From: Cupriavidus agavae
GTDB taxonomy: Bacteria; Pseudomonadota; Gammaproteobacteria; Burkholderiales; Burkholderiaceae
NCBI RefSeq assembly: GCF_004217045.1
Contig: NZ_SGXM01000002.1
Coordinates: forward strand, 62,001-126,000
DNA: 64,000 nucleotides
Direction: 5' to 3'
The number at the start of each line of letters is the position of its first letter. Position 1 is the stretch's first letter. The notes beneath the pieces were generated by a model, which had not been told where the DNA came from, did no database searches, and saw only the letters and a program-made list of their open reading frames with translations. The position numbers were made by a program, and so were the translations under genes. Below, piece by piece: positions 8,828 through 18,140 of this stretch.

Positions 8828-10156
8828 ATGAGAGCAACCATGCATCCTGCTCGCGCCGTCGCCATGGGGTTCCTGCTGGCCATCGTGGTGGGCAGCGCGT
8901 TGCTGATGCTGCCCTGGTCGCGAGCCGACGGTGCCGGCGTGCCGTGGCTGACGGCATTCTTCACGGCAGTCTCGGCCGTCTGCGTGGCGGGGCTGGTGGT
9001 GGTGGATACGGGCACGTACTGGTCGGCCTTCGGCCAGTCGGTCATCATGGTGCTGTTCCAGTTGGGCGGCTTCGGCATGATGACCGCGTCCACGCTGCTC
9101 GGGCTGATGGTCAACCGTTCGCTGCGGCTGCGCACCCGGCTGATGACGCAGGCCGAGACGCATGCCATCGGACTGGGCGATGTGGTGGGCGTGGCCAAGC
9201 TCGTGCTGGTGGTCACCGTGGCGGTGGAGGTGGGCCTGGCGGTGTGGCTGGCCGGGCGGTTCCACCTTGACTACGGTGCGAACTGGGGCAACGCCGCCTG
9301 GAATGGCCTCTTTCACGCAGTTTCCGCCTACAACAACGCCGGTTTCTCCACCCACGCCGACAGCCTGATGCGCTACGCCGCCGACCGGTGGGTGCTGGCG
9401 CCGGTGATGCTGGCGGCCGTGATCGGCGGGATCGGTTTTCCGGTGCTGCACGACCTGCGCAACAAGCCGCTCCAGCCCCGCCGCTGGTCCCTGCACAGCA
9501 AGCTGACGCTGGCCGCCACGGGCGTGCTGTTCGTGGTGGGCCTGATCGGGCTGGCCATGTTCGAGTGGAGCAATCCGCGTACGTTCGGGCCGATGCCGGC
9601 CGCCGAGAAGCTGTGGTCGGCCGCGTTCGCCTCGGTTTCGGCCCGCACGGTGGGCTTCAACACGGTCGATATCGGCGGGCTCTCGCACGAAAGCATGGCG
9701 CTGCACTACTTCCTGATGTTCGTGGGCGGCGGCAGCGCCAGCACGGCCGGCGGGGTAAAGGTGGGCACCATTGCCATCCTGGCGCTGCTGGTCATCGCCG
9801 AGATCCGGGGGCGGGGCGACAGCGAAGCCTTCAGCCGCCGCGTCAGCAGTTCGGCGCAGCGGCAGGCCATCACGGTGCTGGTGCTTGGCAGCGCGCTGAC
9901 CACCGTGGGCACGCTCGCCATCCTCTACCTGACCGAATTTCCGACCGACCAGGTCATTTTCGAGGTCATCGCGGCCTTCGGCTCGGCCGGGCTCTCCACC
10001 GGCATCACGGCCGACCTGCCGGCCTCCGCCCAGTTGATCCTGGCGCTGCTGATGTATACGGGGCGGGTCGGCACCATCACGCTGGCGGTGTCGCTGGCCA
10101 TGAGCGAGCGGCGCACGGCCTACCGCTATCCCGAGGAGCATCCAATTGTTGGCTAG
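8828..10156 (+). CDS. ktrB: KtrB/TrkH-family potassium uptake channel subunit
   Basis: Membrane protein of about 442 residues with the four-fold M1-P-M2 repeat of TrkH/KtrB ion transporters. The four selectivity-filter segments can be seen as AVCVAGLVV, SAYNNAGFS, SARTVGFNT and FGSAGLSTG, each with the conserved glycine. It moves K+ into the cell with a cytoplasmic RCK subunit as gate, and that subunit is the next gene, overlapping by 11 bp. The ATG at 8828 is chosen; another ATG lies at 8843 and a longer frame exists upstream. The compact length favours KtrB over TrkH. Confidence 0.88.
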   Translation: MRATMHPARAVAMGFLLAIVVGSALLMLPWSRADGAGVPWLTAFFTAVSAVCVAGLVVVDTGTYWSAFGQSVIMVLFQLGGFGMMTASTLLGLMVNRSLRLRTRLMTQAETHAIGLGDVVGVAKLVLVVTVAVEVGLAVWLAGRFHLDYGANWGNAAWNGLFHAVSAYNNAGFSTHADSLMRYAADRWVLAPVMLAAVIGGIGFPVLHDLRNKPLQPRRWSLHSKLTLAATGVLFVVGLIGLAMFEWSNPRTFGPMPAAEKLWSAAFASVSARTVGFNTVDIGGLSHESMALHYFLMFVGGGSASTAGGVKVGTIAILALLVIAEIRGRGDSEAFSRRVSSSAQRQAITVLVLGSALTTVGTLAILYLTEFPTDQVIFEVIAAFGSAGLSTGITADLPASAQLILALLMYTGRVGTITLAVSLAMSERRTAYRYPEEHPIVG

Positions 10157-10847
10157 ACTCTTTTCCGAGCAGTTCGCGTTCTCGGCCGGCGACAGCATCG
10201 TCGTGATCGGGCTGGGACGCTTCGGGGGCTCCGTGGCGCAATCGCTGATGCGGCTGGGGCACGACGTCATGGGTATCGATCGCGATTCCGACCTGGTCCA
10301 GAAATGGTCCAACGTGCTGACCTGCGCGGTGCAGGCCGATTCGACCGACGTCAACGTGATGCGGCAACTCGGCGTGGCGGACTTTTCGCACGCCATCGTG
10401 GGCATCGGCACCGACATGTCGTCGAGCCTGATGACGCTGATGGCGCTGACCGAACTCCAGATCCGCGATATCTGGGTCAAGGCGTTCACCGCCGAGCACG
10501 GCCAGATCGCCCAACGCATCGGCGCGCACCACGTGGTCTACCCGGAAGCCGACATGGGCGCCCGCGTGGCCCACCTGATCACGGGCCGGATGATCGATTT
10601 CATCGAGTTCGACGATGGCTTTGCCATCGCCCGCATCCATGCGCCCGCCTGCACCCATAACAAGACGCTGCTGACGTCGCGCGTGCGGGAGCACTTCGGG
10701 GTGACCGTGGTGGGCCTCAAGCGAGGCAACACCGAGTTCGAGCATGCCACGGCCGACACCATGATCCTGCCGGGCGACCTGCTCGTGGTGTCCGGCCTCA
10801 CGAGCAAGATCGAGCGGCTGGCGGGCAGCACCGCGAAGGACGCCTGA
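10146..10847 (+). CDS. ktrA: KtrA/TrkA-type RCK gating subunit
   Basis: A 233-residue cytoplasmic protein with an RCK_N Rossmann domain (VVIGLGRFGGSVAQSL, residues about 18-33) and a C-terminal TrkA_C domain. It binds nucleotide and opens the partner KtrB channel. It starts on TTG at 10146, inside the last codons of ktrB; the 11-bp overlap suggests translational coupling. A single RCK unit, rather than the doubled one of E. coli TrkA, again points to a Ktr system. Confidence 0.87.
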   Translation: MLARLFSEQFAFSAGDSIVVIGLGRFGGSVAQSLMRLGHDVMGIDRDSDLVQKWSNVLTCAVQADSTDVNVMRQLGVADFSHAIVGIGTDMSSSLMTLMALTELQIRDIWVKAFTAEHGQIAQRIGAHHVVYPEADMGARVAHLITGRMIDFIEFDDGFAIARIHAPACTHNKTLLTSRVREHFGVTVVGLKRGNTEFEHATADTMILPGDLLVVSGLTSKIERLAGSTAKDA

Positions 10848-10928
10848 CGGTGGCTGTCCTACAGCACTGAACTTTCCGGCGCTGGCGCGGCTCTGACCGG
10901 TTCAGGGCCAAACTCGTGGAGGTCTCAC

Positions 10929-11699
10929 ATGCGGCTGCAAGGCAAGACAGCACTGGTCACGGGCAGTTCGGGCGGCATCGGACGCGGCATCGCGCTGCGG
11001 CTGGCCCAGGAGGGCGCCGACATCGTGGTTGCGGTTCACCGCCACGATGACCGGGCCGATGAAACCGCGGCGGCCGTCCAGGCGGCCGGACGTCGCGCGG
11101 CGGTCGTGGCCGGCGATATCGGCAACGTCGCACAGGCGTTCGCCGTCATGGACGCGGCGGTCCGGGCGATGCCAGGCGGCATCGACATCCTCGTCAACAA
11201 CGCCGGGGTCGAGGTCAACGCACCGTTCGTGGCGGTCACCGAGGCCGACTACGACCGGGTGCTCGACACCAACCTCAAAGGCCCGTTCTTCCTGACCCAG
11301 CGGTTCGTGCGCCAGCGGCTCGAACTGGGGCGCGGCGGCAAGATCATCAATATCAGCTCCGTGCACGAGGAGCTGCCATTTCCGCATTTCACGAGCTACT
11401 GCGCCAGCAAGGGCGGCCTGCGGATGATGATGCGCAACCTGGCCATCGAGCTGGCCGCGTCCGGCATCACCGTCAACAACATCGCGCCCGGGGCCATCGA
11501 GACACCGATCAACCGGCGCCTGATGGCCGATGCGGCGAAACAGCAGGCGCTGCTGGCCAACATCCCGCTCGGACGGATGGGTCTGCCGGACGATGTGGCG
11601 GGCGTGGCGGCCTTCCTGGCCAGCGCCGACGCCGACTACATGACCGGCGCCACGCTGTTCATCGACGGCGGGCTGCTCTGGAACTATGCGGAGCAGTGA
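10929..11699 (+). CDS. SDR-family oxidoreductase (glucose-1-dehydrogenase-like)
   Basis: A 256-residue classical short-chain dehydrogenase. The cofactor motif is TGSSGGIGRGIA (TGxxxGxG), the NNAG motif is seen in LVNNAGVEV, and the catalytic Ser and YxxxK are in NISSVHEE and YCASKGG. The C-terminal FIDGGLLWNYAEQ tail is typical of the glucose-1-dehydrogenase-like subgroup. The Shine-Dalgarno region GTGGAGGTCTC precedes the ATG. Its neighbour is a phasin gene 66 bp downstream on the same strand; a link to polyhydroxyalkanoate metabolism is possible but not shown by sequence. The true substrate is unknown. Confidence 0.8.
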   Translation: MRLQGKTALVTGSSGGIGRGIALRLAQEGADIVVAVHRHDDRADETAAAVQAAGRRAAVVAGDIGNVAQAFAVMDAAVRAMPGGIDILVNNAGVEVNAPFVAVTEADYDRVLDTNLKGPFFLTQRFVRQRLELGRGGKIINISSVHEELPFPHFTSYCASKGGLRMMMRNLAIELAASGITVNNIAPGAIETPINRRLMADAAKQQALLANIPLGRMGLPDDVAGVAAFLASADADYMTGATLFIDGGLLWNYAEQ

Positions 11700-11765
11700 G
11701 AATCAGCGACTACATTTGACCAGGCGATACGGATTCGCCGCATCGCGCAGCCGAGGAGACCCCAC

Positions 11766-12191
11766 ATGGCCAACCCGTCCAACCCCTTCACCGATTTCAC
11801 CAAGCTGCTGGAGCAGTACAAGGTTCCCGGCGTCGACATGTCTTCGGTGATCGAAGCTCGCCGGAAAGACATCGAGGCGATCACCGAGGCGAACCGCATT
11901 GCCTACGAGGGCATGCAGGCGCTGGTCCAGAAGCAGACCGAGATCCTGAGCCGCAGCATGCAGGAGATCCAGGCCACCGTGCAGAAGATGAGCGCCGGCG
12001 GCAACCCGGCCGACGCAATGGCACAGCAGGGACAGTTCGTGCAGCAAGGCATTCAGGCCGCGTTGAACAACATGCGTGAACTGGCGGAAATGGCGCAGAA
12101 ATCGCAGGCCGAGGCGCTGGCCGTAATCTCGAAACGGGCCGAACAGAACATCGAAGACGCCAGGAACGTGCTGAAGCGTCCCGGCGAATAA
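11766..12191 (+). CDS. phaP: Phasin-family polyhydroxyalkanoate granule protein
   Basis: A 141-residue, almost wholly alpha-helical protein starting MANPSNPFTDFTKLLEQYKV, the N-terminal layout usual for Phasin_2 proteins of betaproteobacteria. The middle is an amphipathic coiled-coil with repeated Gln/Glu heptads. Phasins coat polyhydroxyalkanoate granules and control their size. The start has GAGGAGACCCCAC ahead of the ATG. Several paralogues are usual in Cupriavidus-like genomes, so the number of this one cannot be given. Confidence 0.85.
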   Translation: MANPSNPFTDFTKLLEQYKVPGVDMSSVIEARRKDIEAITEANRIAYEGMQALVQKQTEILSRSMQEIQATVQKMSAGGNPADAMAQQGQFVQQGIQAALNNMRELAEMAQKSQAEALAVISKRAEQNIEDARNVLKRPGE

Positions 12192-12279
12192 GTTTCCGCT
12201 CGCAACGGCGCTGGCGTTCCCGCTGCGACTCTGCCAAGATTGCGCCCCCTTCAACACCTTGGCAGGATCGCGGTTCATC

Positions 12280-12795
12280 ATGGCATCACGAAAAGCACAC
12301 CATGCGACGGGCTGGGCCGCCGCGTGCATCGCCGTGGTGGTGACCGTCCGGCATGGCGGCGACCCGTTGCACTGGCGCAGTGCGGTGGTGTTCCTGGCGG
12401 CATGGCTGGGCAGCACGGCGCCTGACTGGCTGGAGGTGGCGTGGTGGACAAAGTCGCGCCGGCTCTGGATCACGCATCGCACATGGACGCACTGGGGCGT
12501 GGCGTGGGTCGGCCTGCTGGTCTGGTCCTACAGCGCACTCGGTACGCATGCCATCGCGGGGCCGGCCTTCGGCTTCGCCTGCGGCGGCATCATGCACCTG
12601 CTGGCCGACTGGCCCAATCCGCGCGGCGTGCCGTGGATCTTCGGCCGGCACTCCCTGAACCTGTGGAACAGCGGGCGCTGCGACCTGATCGTGGTGGCGG
12701 CCTCGTGGCTGATCGCGGCCATCGTCTGGGACGACCTCTGGTTTGACGGCCGGCACCGTCTGGCGCTGCTGCACCATCTGCTCTCGCGCGGGTAA
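12280..12795 (+). CDS. YdjM/DUF457-like inner-membrane metal-dependent hydrolase
   Basis: A roughly 171-residue membrane protein with four hydrophobic segments. The features of the YdjM (LexA-binding, inner membrane-associated putative hydrolase) family can be seen: HHATGWAAA near the start, STAPDWLEV (the PD acidic motif), ITHRTWTHW and the later [18 protein letters not shown] stretch. The histidines and aspartates lie where metal ligands are placed in this family. ATG 12280 is used rather than an upstream TTG. The function is poorly known even in model species. Confidence 0.7.
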   Translation: MASRKAHHATGWAAACIAVVVTVRHGGDPLHWRSAVVFLAAWLGSTAPDWLEVAWWTKSRRLWITHRTWTHWGVAWVGLLVWSYSALGTHAIAGPAFGFACGGIMHLLADWPNPRGVPWIFGRHSLNLWNSGRCDLIVVAASWLIAAIVWDDLWFDGRHRLALLHHLLSRG

Positions 12796-12810
12796 GGGAA
12801 AACGCTGAGT

Positions 12811-12851
12811 TTGCATACGAATGCAAGAAAGTTAGCCTGCATACGTATGCA
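12811..12851. promoter_or_regulatory. Tandem LacI-type operators upstream of the HisD-family operon
   Basis: Two palindromes: TTGCATACGAATGCAA (12811-12826, one mismatch from perfect) and TGCATACGTATGCA (12838-12851, perfect), with centres 26 bp apart. They lie 25-65 bp before the start of the dehydrogenase gene, and the third gene of that operon encodes a LacI-family repressor. The shared core GCATACG-ATGC with a central CG is typical of LacI operators. Autoregulation of the operon is the likely meaning. Confidence 0.75.
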
Positions 12852-12875
12852 ACAACCCCTCAACGGAAAACCCAG

Positions 12876-14198
12876 ATGATTCGATACCTCAAGCGTGGCC
12901 GCGACGTGCAAGCGCGTGCCGAAGACGATACTGCCGTCCGGAAGACCGTGGAAGGCATCATCCGCGATATCGAGTCGCGCGGCGACGCGGCCGTGCGCGA
13001 GTACAGCCGGAAGTTCGATAACTGGGACCCCCAGGACTTCCGCCTGTCGCAGGCGGCGATCGAAAAGGCCATGAAGAGCCTTTCGGCGCGCGAACTGGAA
13101 GATATCCGCTTCGCACAGGCCCAGGTACGCAACTTCGCCCAGATCCAGCGCGATTCGATGCTCGACGTGGAGGTGGAGACGCGTCCGGGCGTGTTCCTCG
13201 GGCATCGCCATGTGCCGATCAATGCCGTGGGCTGCTACATTCCCGGCGGCAAGTACCCGCTGCTGGCGTCGGCGCACATGAGCGTGCTGACGGCCAAGGT
13301 GGCCGGCGTCAAGCGCGTGGTGGCCACGGCGCCGCCGTTCCATGGCGAGCCGCACCCGGCCATCGTCGCGGCCATGCACATGGCCGGCGCCGACGAGATC
13401 CTGGTACTCGGCGGGGTGCAGGCGGTGGTCGCCATGGCCGTGGGTACGCCGTCGATCGCCCCGGTGGACATGCTGGTGGGCCCGGGCAACATGTTCGTGG
13501 CGGAAGCCAAGCGCCAGTTGTTCGGCCGCGTCGGCATCGACCTGTTCGCCGGGCCCACCGAAACGCTGGTGATTGCCGACGATTCGGTTGACGGCGAGCT
13601 TTGCGCCGTGGATCTGCTGGGGCAGGCCGAGCATGGCCTGACCTCGCCGGCGGTGCTGCTGACCGACAGCGAGGCACTGGCGCACGCCACCATGGCCGAG
13701 GTGGAGCGGCAGCTCGGTATCCTGCCGACCGCCCAGATCGCCGCCAAGGCATGGGAGGATTTTGGCGAGGTCATCGTGTGCGACACCCGCGAGGAAATGC
13801 TGCAGAAGGCCGACGAGATTGCTTCGGAGCACGTGCAGGTCATGACGCGCGATCCGGACTGGTTCCTGGACAACATGAGCAACTACGGCGCACTGTTCCT
13901 GGGCCCGCGTACCAACGTGGCCTTTGGCGACAAGGTCATCGGCACCAACCACACGCTGCCGACCAACAAGGCGGCGCGCTATACGGGCGGGCTCTGGGTG
14001 GGCAAGTTCCTGAAGACCTGCACGTTCCAGCGCGTGACCACCGATGCGGCCAGCGCGGAGATCGGCGAATACTGCTCGCGGCTGTGCCATATGGAGAACT
14101 TCGCCGGGCATGGCGAGCAGGCCAATATCCGCGTGCGCCGCTACGGCACCCGGCCCGACGTGCCTTGGTACGAGCCGGTGCCGGCGCTGGAGGCGTGA
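12876..14198 (+). CDS. Histidinol-dehydrogenase-family dehydrogenase, probably catabolic (HpsN-like)
   Basis: A 440-residue NAD-dependent, zinc-type dehydrogenase of the HisD family. Residues equivalent to the HisD zinc and catalytic sites are visible: GQAEHG (Gln and His ligands), the SEHVQ Glu-His pair, Asp in [16 protein letters not shown] and the C-terminal His in [12 protein letters not shown]. The [12 protein letters not shown] segment replaces the AGPSE form usual in biosynthetic HisD. The context (SDR, LacI repressor, no other his genes) argues for a catabolic paralogue; sulfopropanediol-3-dehydrogenase HpsN of Cupriavidus belongs to this same branch. That substrate is only a suggestion, as no sulfonate genes are adjacent. 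It is the first gene of a three-gene operon under two LacI-type operators. Confidence 0.8.
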   Translation: MIRYLKRGRDVQARAEDDTAVRKTVEGIIRDIESRGDAAVREYSRKFDNWDPQDFRLSQAAIEKAMKSLSARELEDIRFAQAQVRNFAQIQRDSMLDVEVETRPGVFLGHRHVPINAVGCYIPGGKYPLLASAHMSVLTAKVAGVKRVVATAPPFHGEPHPAIVAAMHMAGADEILVLGGVQAVVAMAVGTPSIAPVDMLVGPGNMFVAEAKRQLFGRVGIDLFAGPTETLVIADDSVDGELCAVDLLGQAEHGLTSPAVLLTDSEALAHATMAEVERQLGILPTAQIAAKAWEDFGEVIVCDTREEMLQKADEIASEHVQVMTRDPDWFLDNMSNYGALFLGPRTNVAFGDKVIGTNHTLPTNKAARYTGGLWVGKFLKTCTFQRVTTDAASAEIGEYCSRLCHMENFAGHGEQANIRVRRYGTRPDVPWYEPVPALEA

Positions 14199-14203
14199 CG
14201 GCA

Positions 14204-14971
14204 ATGATCGCACTGCCAACGTTTGGCGGCTTCCGCCTCGACGGCAAGCGGGCGCTCGTCACCGGCGGGGGCCGCGGCCTCGGGCTCGCCGCCGGGGTGG
14301 CGCTGGCCCAGGCGGGCGCGGCGGTGACGCTGGCCGCCCGCTCGGGCGCGGAGCTGGAAGCGGCCTGCGCCGCAATCCGCGCCCAGGACGGCAAGGCTGA
14401 TGTCATGGTGCTCGATGTGACCGACGCGCGCAACGTGGCGCGCGAGATCGCCAGCCGCGCGCCGTACCAGATCCTTGTCAACAACGCCGGCATGAACCGT
14501 CCGCGCCTGCTGACGGAGACGCCGGACGACGATATCGATGCCGTCTTCACGCTCAACGTCAAGGCCACGTTCTATCTCTGCCGGGAAGTGGCGCGCAGCC
14601 TGCAGGCGGCGGGCCTGCCCGGTTCCATCATCAATGTCTCGTCGCAGATGGGGCATGTTGGCAGCCCGCGCCGCACGCTGTACTGCGCGAGCAAGCACGC
14701 GGTGGAGGGCATGACCAAGGCGCTGGCGTGGGAGCTGGGCCCGGCAGGCATTCGCGTCAACACGCTGTGCCCGACCTTCATCGAGACCGCGCTGACTGCG
14801 CCGATGTTCGAGGACCGCTCGTTCCGCAGCTTCGTGCTCGACAGGATCGCGCTCGGGCGGCTTGGCCGCATCGACGAGGTGATGGGGCCGATGGTGTTTC
14901 TTGCCAGCGATGCGTCGAGCCTGATGACGGGCAGTGCGCTGATGCTCGACGGCGGGTGGACGGCGGCATGA
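14204..14971 (+). CDS. SDR-family oxidoreductase
   Basis: A 255-residue classical short-chain dehydrogenase: TGGGRGLGLAAG cofactor motif, LVNNAGMN, catalytic Ser in NVSSQMGHVGS, YCASKHAVEG for YxxxK and LMLDGGWTAA at the end. The ATG at 14204 begins 5 bp after the stop of the HisD-family gene, and its stop overlaps the LacI start (ATGA), so the three genes are one operon. It probably takes the second oxidation or reduction step in the same pathway, on the neighbouring carbon of a polyol-like substrate. That role is inferred from the pairing. Confidence 0.85.
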   Translation: MIALPTFGGFRLDGKRALVTGGGRGLGLAAGVALAQAGAAVTLAARSGAELEAACAAIRAQDGKADVMVLDVTDARNVAREIASRAPYQILVNNAGMNRPRLLTETPDDDIDAVFTLNVKATFYLCREVARSLQAAGLPGSIINVSSQMGHVGSPRRTLYCASKHAVEGMTKALAWELGPAGIRVNTLCPTFIETALTAPMFEDRSFRSFVLDRIALGRLGRIDEVMGPMVFLASDASSLMTGSALMLDGGWTAA

Positions 14972-16023
14972 AGAAGGTCACCGCGCATGACGTGGCCCGG
15001 CTTGCGGAGGTGTCGCAGTCCGCCGTCAGCCGGGCGTTCACGCCCGGTGCCAGCGTGGCGCCGGACACGCGCGAGCGTATCGAGAAGGCCGCGCGCAAGC
15101 TCGGGTATCGCCCCAATGCCATTGCGCGGAGCCTGATCACCCGACGCAGCCGCATCATCGGGCTGGTGATGAGCTACCTTGAAAACCAGTTCTACCCGGT
15201 GGTGATCGAGCGGCTTTGCCAGGCGTTGCAGCGTGACGGCTACCATGTGCTGCTGTTCATCAGTCAGACCGAGGACGCCGACGAGGTGCTGACGGACATC
15301 CTGCAGTACCAGGTTGATGGCATTGTCATGGCATCGACCACGCTGTCATCGGCGCTTGCCAGCGACTGCCAGAACGCTGGCATTCCCGTGGTGCTGTTCA
15401 ACCGCGTGGCGCAACTGGGGGCGATGGGCGCGTACTCGACCAGTTCGGTGACGTCGCAGAACCGGGAGGGCGGCCGCATGGTGGGCGAACTGCTGCTGCG
15501 CACCGGCCACCGCCGCATTGCCTGGCTCGCTGGCGCGGAGAAGACCTCGACCAGCCGCGACCGGGAGGCAGGGTTGTGCGACGCCCTGGCGGCGGCGGGG
15601 CTGGCCCTCCACGCACGCGGCGTCGGCAACTACGACTTCGCCGAGGCACGGCGGGCCGTGCACCTGCTGTTCCGGGACCCGGCCAGCCGCCCCGACGCGC
15701 TGTTCGCCGCCAACGACCATATGGCCATCGCGGCGCTGGAAACGCTGCGCACCGAACTCGGCCTGCGGGTGCCGCACGATGTGTCGGTGGTGGGCTTCGA
15801 CAATGTCCCGCAGGCCGCCTGGCCCTCATTCGATCTGACGACCGTGCAGCAGAACATCGACGAGATGGTCGATGCCACGCGCAACCTGCTGTTCGACCAA
15901 CTCGGCGGCCAGGTCATGGCCCGCAGCATCGACGTGCCCTGTGTGCTGATGGAGCGGGGCACAGTGGCGAGGCGCGACGACGAGCCCGGGCGGAAGCCGG
16001 GCAGGGCGCGCCAGCCGGCGTGA
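14968..16023 (+). CDS. LacI-family transcriptional regulator
   Basis: A 351-residue LacI/GalR protein: N-terminal helix-turn-helix TAHDVARLAEVSQSAVSRAF, hinge helix NAIARSLITRRSR, and a periplasmic-binding-protein-like effector domain with FAANDHMAIAALE and VSVVGFDNVPQ. It overlaps the preceding SDR gene by ATGA. Two matching palindromic operators lie in front of the first gene of the operon, so it most likely represses its own operon and is released by a pathway intermediate. The last 25 residues are Arg/Pro-rich and poorly conserved-looking. Confidence 0.9.
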   Translation: MKKVTAHDVARLAEVSQSAVSRAFTPGASVAPDTRERIEKAARKLGYRPNAIARSLITRRSRIIGLVMSYLENQFYPVVIERLCQALQRDGYHVLLFISQTEDADEVLTDILQYQVDGIVMASTTLSSALASDCQNAGIPVVLFNRVAQLGAMGAYSTSSVTSQNREGGRMVGELLLRTGHRRIAWLAGAEKTSTSRDREAGLCDALAAAGLALHARGVGNYDFAEARRAVHLLFRDPASRPDALFAANDHMAIAALETLRTELGLRVPHDVSVVGFDNVPQAAWPSFDLTTVQQNIDEMVDATRNLLFDQLGGQVMARSIDVPCVLMERGTVARRDDEPGRKPGRARQPA

Positions 16024-16053
16024 TGGCCGGCGTGATGGCCGGATAATCCGGCG

Positions 16054-16911
16054 CTATGGGTCCAGCCACGTCAGGGCGACGTGTTCCGCGATGCGCTCGC
16101 CCTGCGCCACGCCGGCATGGGCACTCGGCACGCAGCGGGAAGGGTCGAGCACATTGTCGGTCATCGCTTCGCGCGAATGATCGTCGGGCACGATGACCTC
16201 CACCCGCACGCCCCGGCTCTGGAGGCTGGCCACTTCGGCGCGCAGGTGGCCGCTGACCGGATTGCCATCACCATAGCCGAGCGGCGCGATCACCAGTACC
16301 GTATTGGCCGGCCACGCCAGGTCGGCGTTGGTCAGCGAGCGGATGCCGCCGTCCATGTAGGTGCGGCCGTTCAGCGGCACCGCGGGCCAACTGCCCGGCA
16401 CGGCGCAACTGGCGGCCACCGCGTCGACCAGTTCCACGCCGCTGTGGCGGTGGAAGACCACATGCTCGCCCGTTGCGGTATCCACGGCAACCACGCGCAG
16501 GTCGCGCTGCGGCCAGTGGGTGGCGGGCAGGCGCGCGGCAATGATGTCGCGCCGCTGCCTGAGCGAGACGGTTTCGCTGCGCAGCGCGTACGCGCCGATC
16601 CGCCGGCGCGCGGCGCCGATATCTCCGAACACCTTCTGCATCAGTTCGCGGTTGCGTGCATCCGCTTCGGCCTGCGAGTAGCGGCGGTTCAGCTCGCGCG
16701 TCTGCGTGGCCGGCACGAGCTGACCCGCCAGCAGGATTTCCAGCCCGATACCGGCGGCCATCTGCGCCCCGACCACCGAACCGGCCGAGGTGCCGACGAT
16801 GGCCTCGGCATGCGTGATATCCACGCCGCGCCGCGCCATGCCCGCCGCCACGCCGGTGGCCCAGGCGATGCCCGCCACACCGCCACCCCCCAATACGACG
16901 GCGCGTCTCAT
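16054..16911 (-). CDS. Patatin-like phospholipase / esterase
   Basis: A 285-residue patatin-fold serine hydrolase: the oxyanion loop GGGGVAG at residues 8-14, the nucleophile elbow GTSAGS (GxSxG) at about 40-45, and the dyad aspartate in MDGGIRS. It overlaps the upstream CoA-transferase gene by 4 bp (ATGA), so it is the last gene of a four-gene minus-strand operon with a Baeyer-Villiger monooxygenase. In that context an ester or lactone hydrolase acting on the monooxygenase product is plausible; phospholipase activity is the family default. It has no signal peptide, so it acts in the cytoplasm. Confidence 0.8.
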   Translation of the reverse strand: MRRAVVLGGGGVAGIAWATGVAAGMARRGVDITHAEAIVGTSAGSVVGAQMAAGIGLEILLAGQLVPATQTRELNRRYSQAEADARNRELMQKVFGDIGAARRRIGAYALRSETVSLRQRRDIIAARLPATHWPQRDLRVVAVDTATGEHVVFHRHSGVELVDAVAASCAVPGSWPAVPLNGRTYMDGGIRSLTNADLAWPANTVLVIAPLGYGDGNPVSGHLRAEVASLQSRGVRVEVIVPDDHSREAMTDNVLDPSRCVPSAHAGVAQGERIAEHVALTWLDP

Positions 16912-18140
16912 ATCACGCCCGCCTCGGTCAACGCATCGAGATCGCTGGCCGACATGCCCAGCATCTCCCCGTAGATCTCGGCGTTGTGCTGGCCCAGGTC
17001 GGGCGCGGGCTCGATCGGCTTCTCCTCGCTGTCCGGGAATTTCGGGATGACGCCCGCCATCCTGACCGGCCCGATCTGGGGGTCCGGCACCGACGCAATG
17101 GTCCCGCGCTCGCGGTAGTGCGCGTCGTTCATGATGTCCTCGATGCTGAAGATGAACGAGTAGGCCAGCTTGGCCGCATCAAGCTTGGCGCAGAGCTCGT
17201 CGACCGGCTGGGATTCGATCCACTCGGCCAGCACGGCGTTGAGCTCGGCCACATGCTGCCAGCGCAGTTCGTGGGTGGCGAAGCGCGGCTCGGTCAGCCA
17301 GTCCGCGCGCCCCATGGCCTGCGCCAGGCGCTGGAATCCGGCATCGGCCGAGACCGTCAGGATCATGTAGCGGCCGTCCGAGGTGCGGAAATGCTCGCCG
17401 GGCGCCGCCGCGAAATGGGTGTTGCCGCGCCGCTCGCGGATGGTGCCGAGCCGGTCGTAGGCGGGCACCAGTACCTCGGTAAAGCGGATGATCGATTCGT
17501 ACATGGCGAGGTCGATCTGCTGGCCTTCGCCACCGTGCATGTCGCGGTGGTAGATCGCCATCATCAGCGAGAACGCGCCAAGGATGGCCGACTGGTAGTC
17601 GGCAATCGACGTGCCGATGCGCACCGGCGGACGATCGGGAAAGCCGGTAATGCCCATCAGCCCGCCGAAGGCCAGCGCGATCCGGTCGTAGCCGGCCCGC
17701 TCCCGATAGGGGCCGGTCTGGCCGAAGCCCGAGATCCGCAGCATGATCAGCCGCGGATTGCGCGCCTTGAGCGCCTCCCAGCCCACCCCCCATTTTTCGA
17801 GCGTGCCGGGGCGGAAGTTCTCCACCACGGCATCGGCTTGTTCCACCAGTTGCAGCAGCAGGTCGCGCCCCTCGGGCTTGCGCAGGTCAAGCGTGATCGA
17901 CTTCTTGTTCCGGTTTTCCACGCTCCAGTACAGGCACTTGCCGTCGACGAAGGGGCCGAGGTCGCGCACGGTGTCGCCCCGGCGGGGCACCTCCACCTTG
18001 ATCACCTCGGCGCCGAAATCGCCGAACAACGTGGCGGCCACCGGCCCGGCGACCATCGTGCCAAGGTCGAGGATGCGCAGGCCGCTCAGCATGTGCGGGC
18101 CCGGTGCGCGGCCCGTTGGGGTGTCTCGTGGTGTCATCAT
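16908..18140 (-). CDS. CaiB/BaiF-type (family III) CoA-transferase
   Basis: A 410-residue family III CoA-transferase. The N-terminal LSGLRILDLGTMVAGPVAA, the FGAEVIKVE stretch, NRNKKSITLDL and the SGFGQTGPYRERAGYD signature are all present. The acyl-accepting aspartate lies in GTSIADYQSAILG. These enzymes move CoA from one carboxylic acid to another and so start beta-oxidation-like breakdown. Starts overlap both ways: ATGA with the monooxygenase before it and with the patatin-like gene after it, which means tight coupling in one operon. Confidence 0.87.
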   Translation of the reverse strand: MMTPRDTPTGRAPGPHMLSGLRILDLGTMVAGPVAATLFGDFGAEVIKVEVPRRGDTVRDLGPFVDGKCLYWSVENRNKKSITLDLRKPEGRDLLLQLVEQADAVVENFRPGTLEKWGVGWEALKARNPRLIMLRISGFGQTGPYRERAGYDRIALAFGGLMGITGFPDRPPVRIGTSIADYQSAILGAFSLMMAIYHRDMHGGEGQQIDLAMYESIIRFTEVLVPAYDRLGTIRERRGNTHFAAAPGEHFRTSDGRYMILTVSADAGFQRLAQAMGRADWLTEPRFATHELRWQHVAELNAVLAEWIESQPVDELCAKLDAAKLAYSFIFSIEDIMNDAHYRERGTIASVPDPQIGPVRMAGVIPKFPDSEEKPIEPAPDLGQHNAEIYGEMLGMSASDLDALTEAGVI

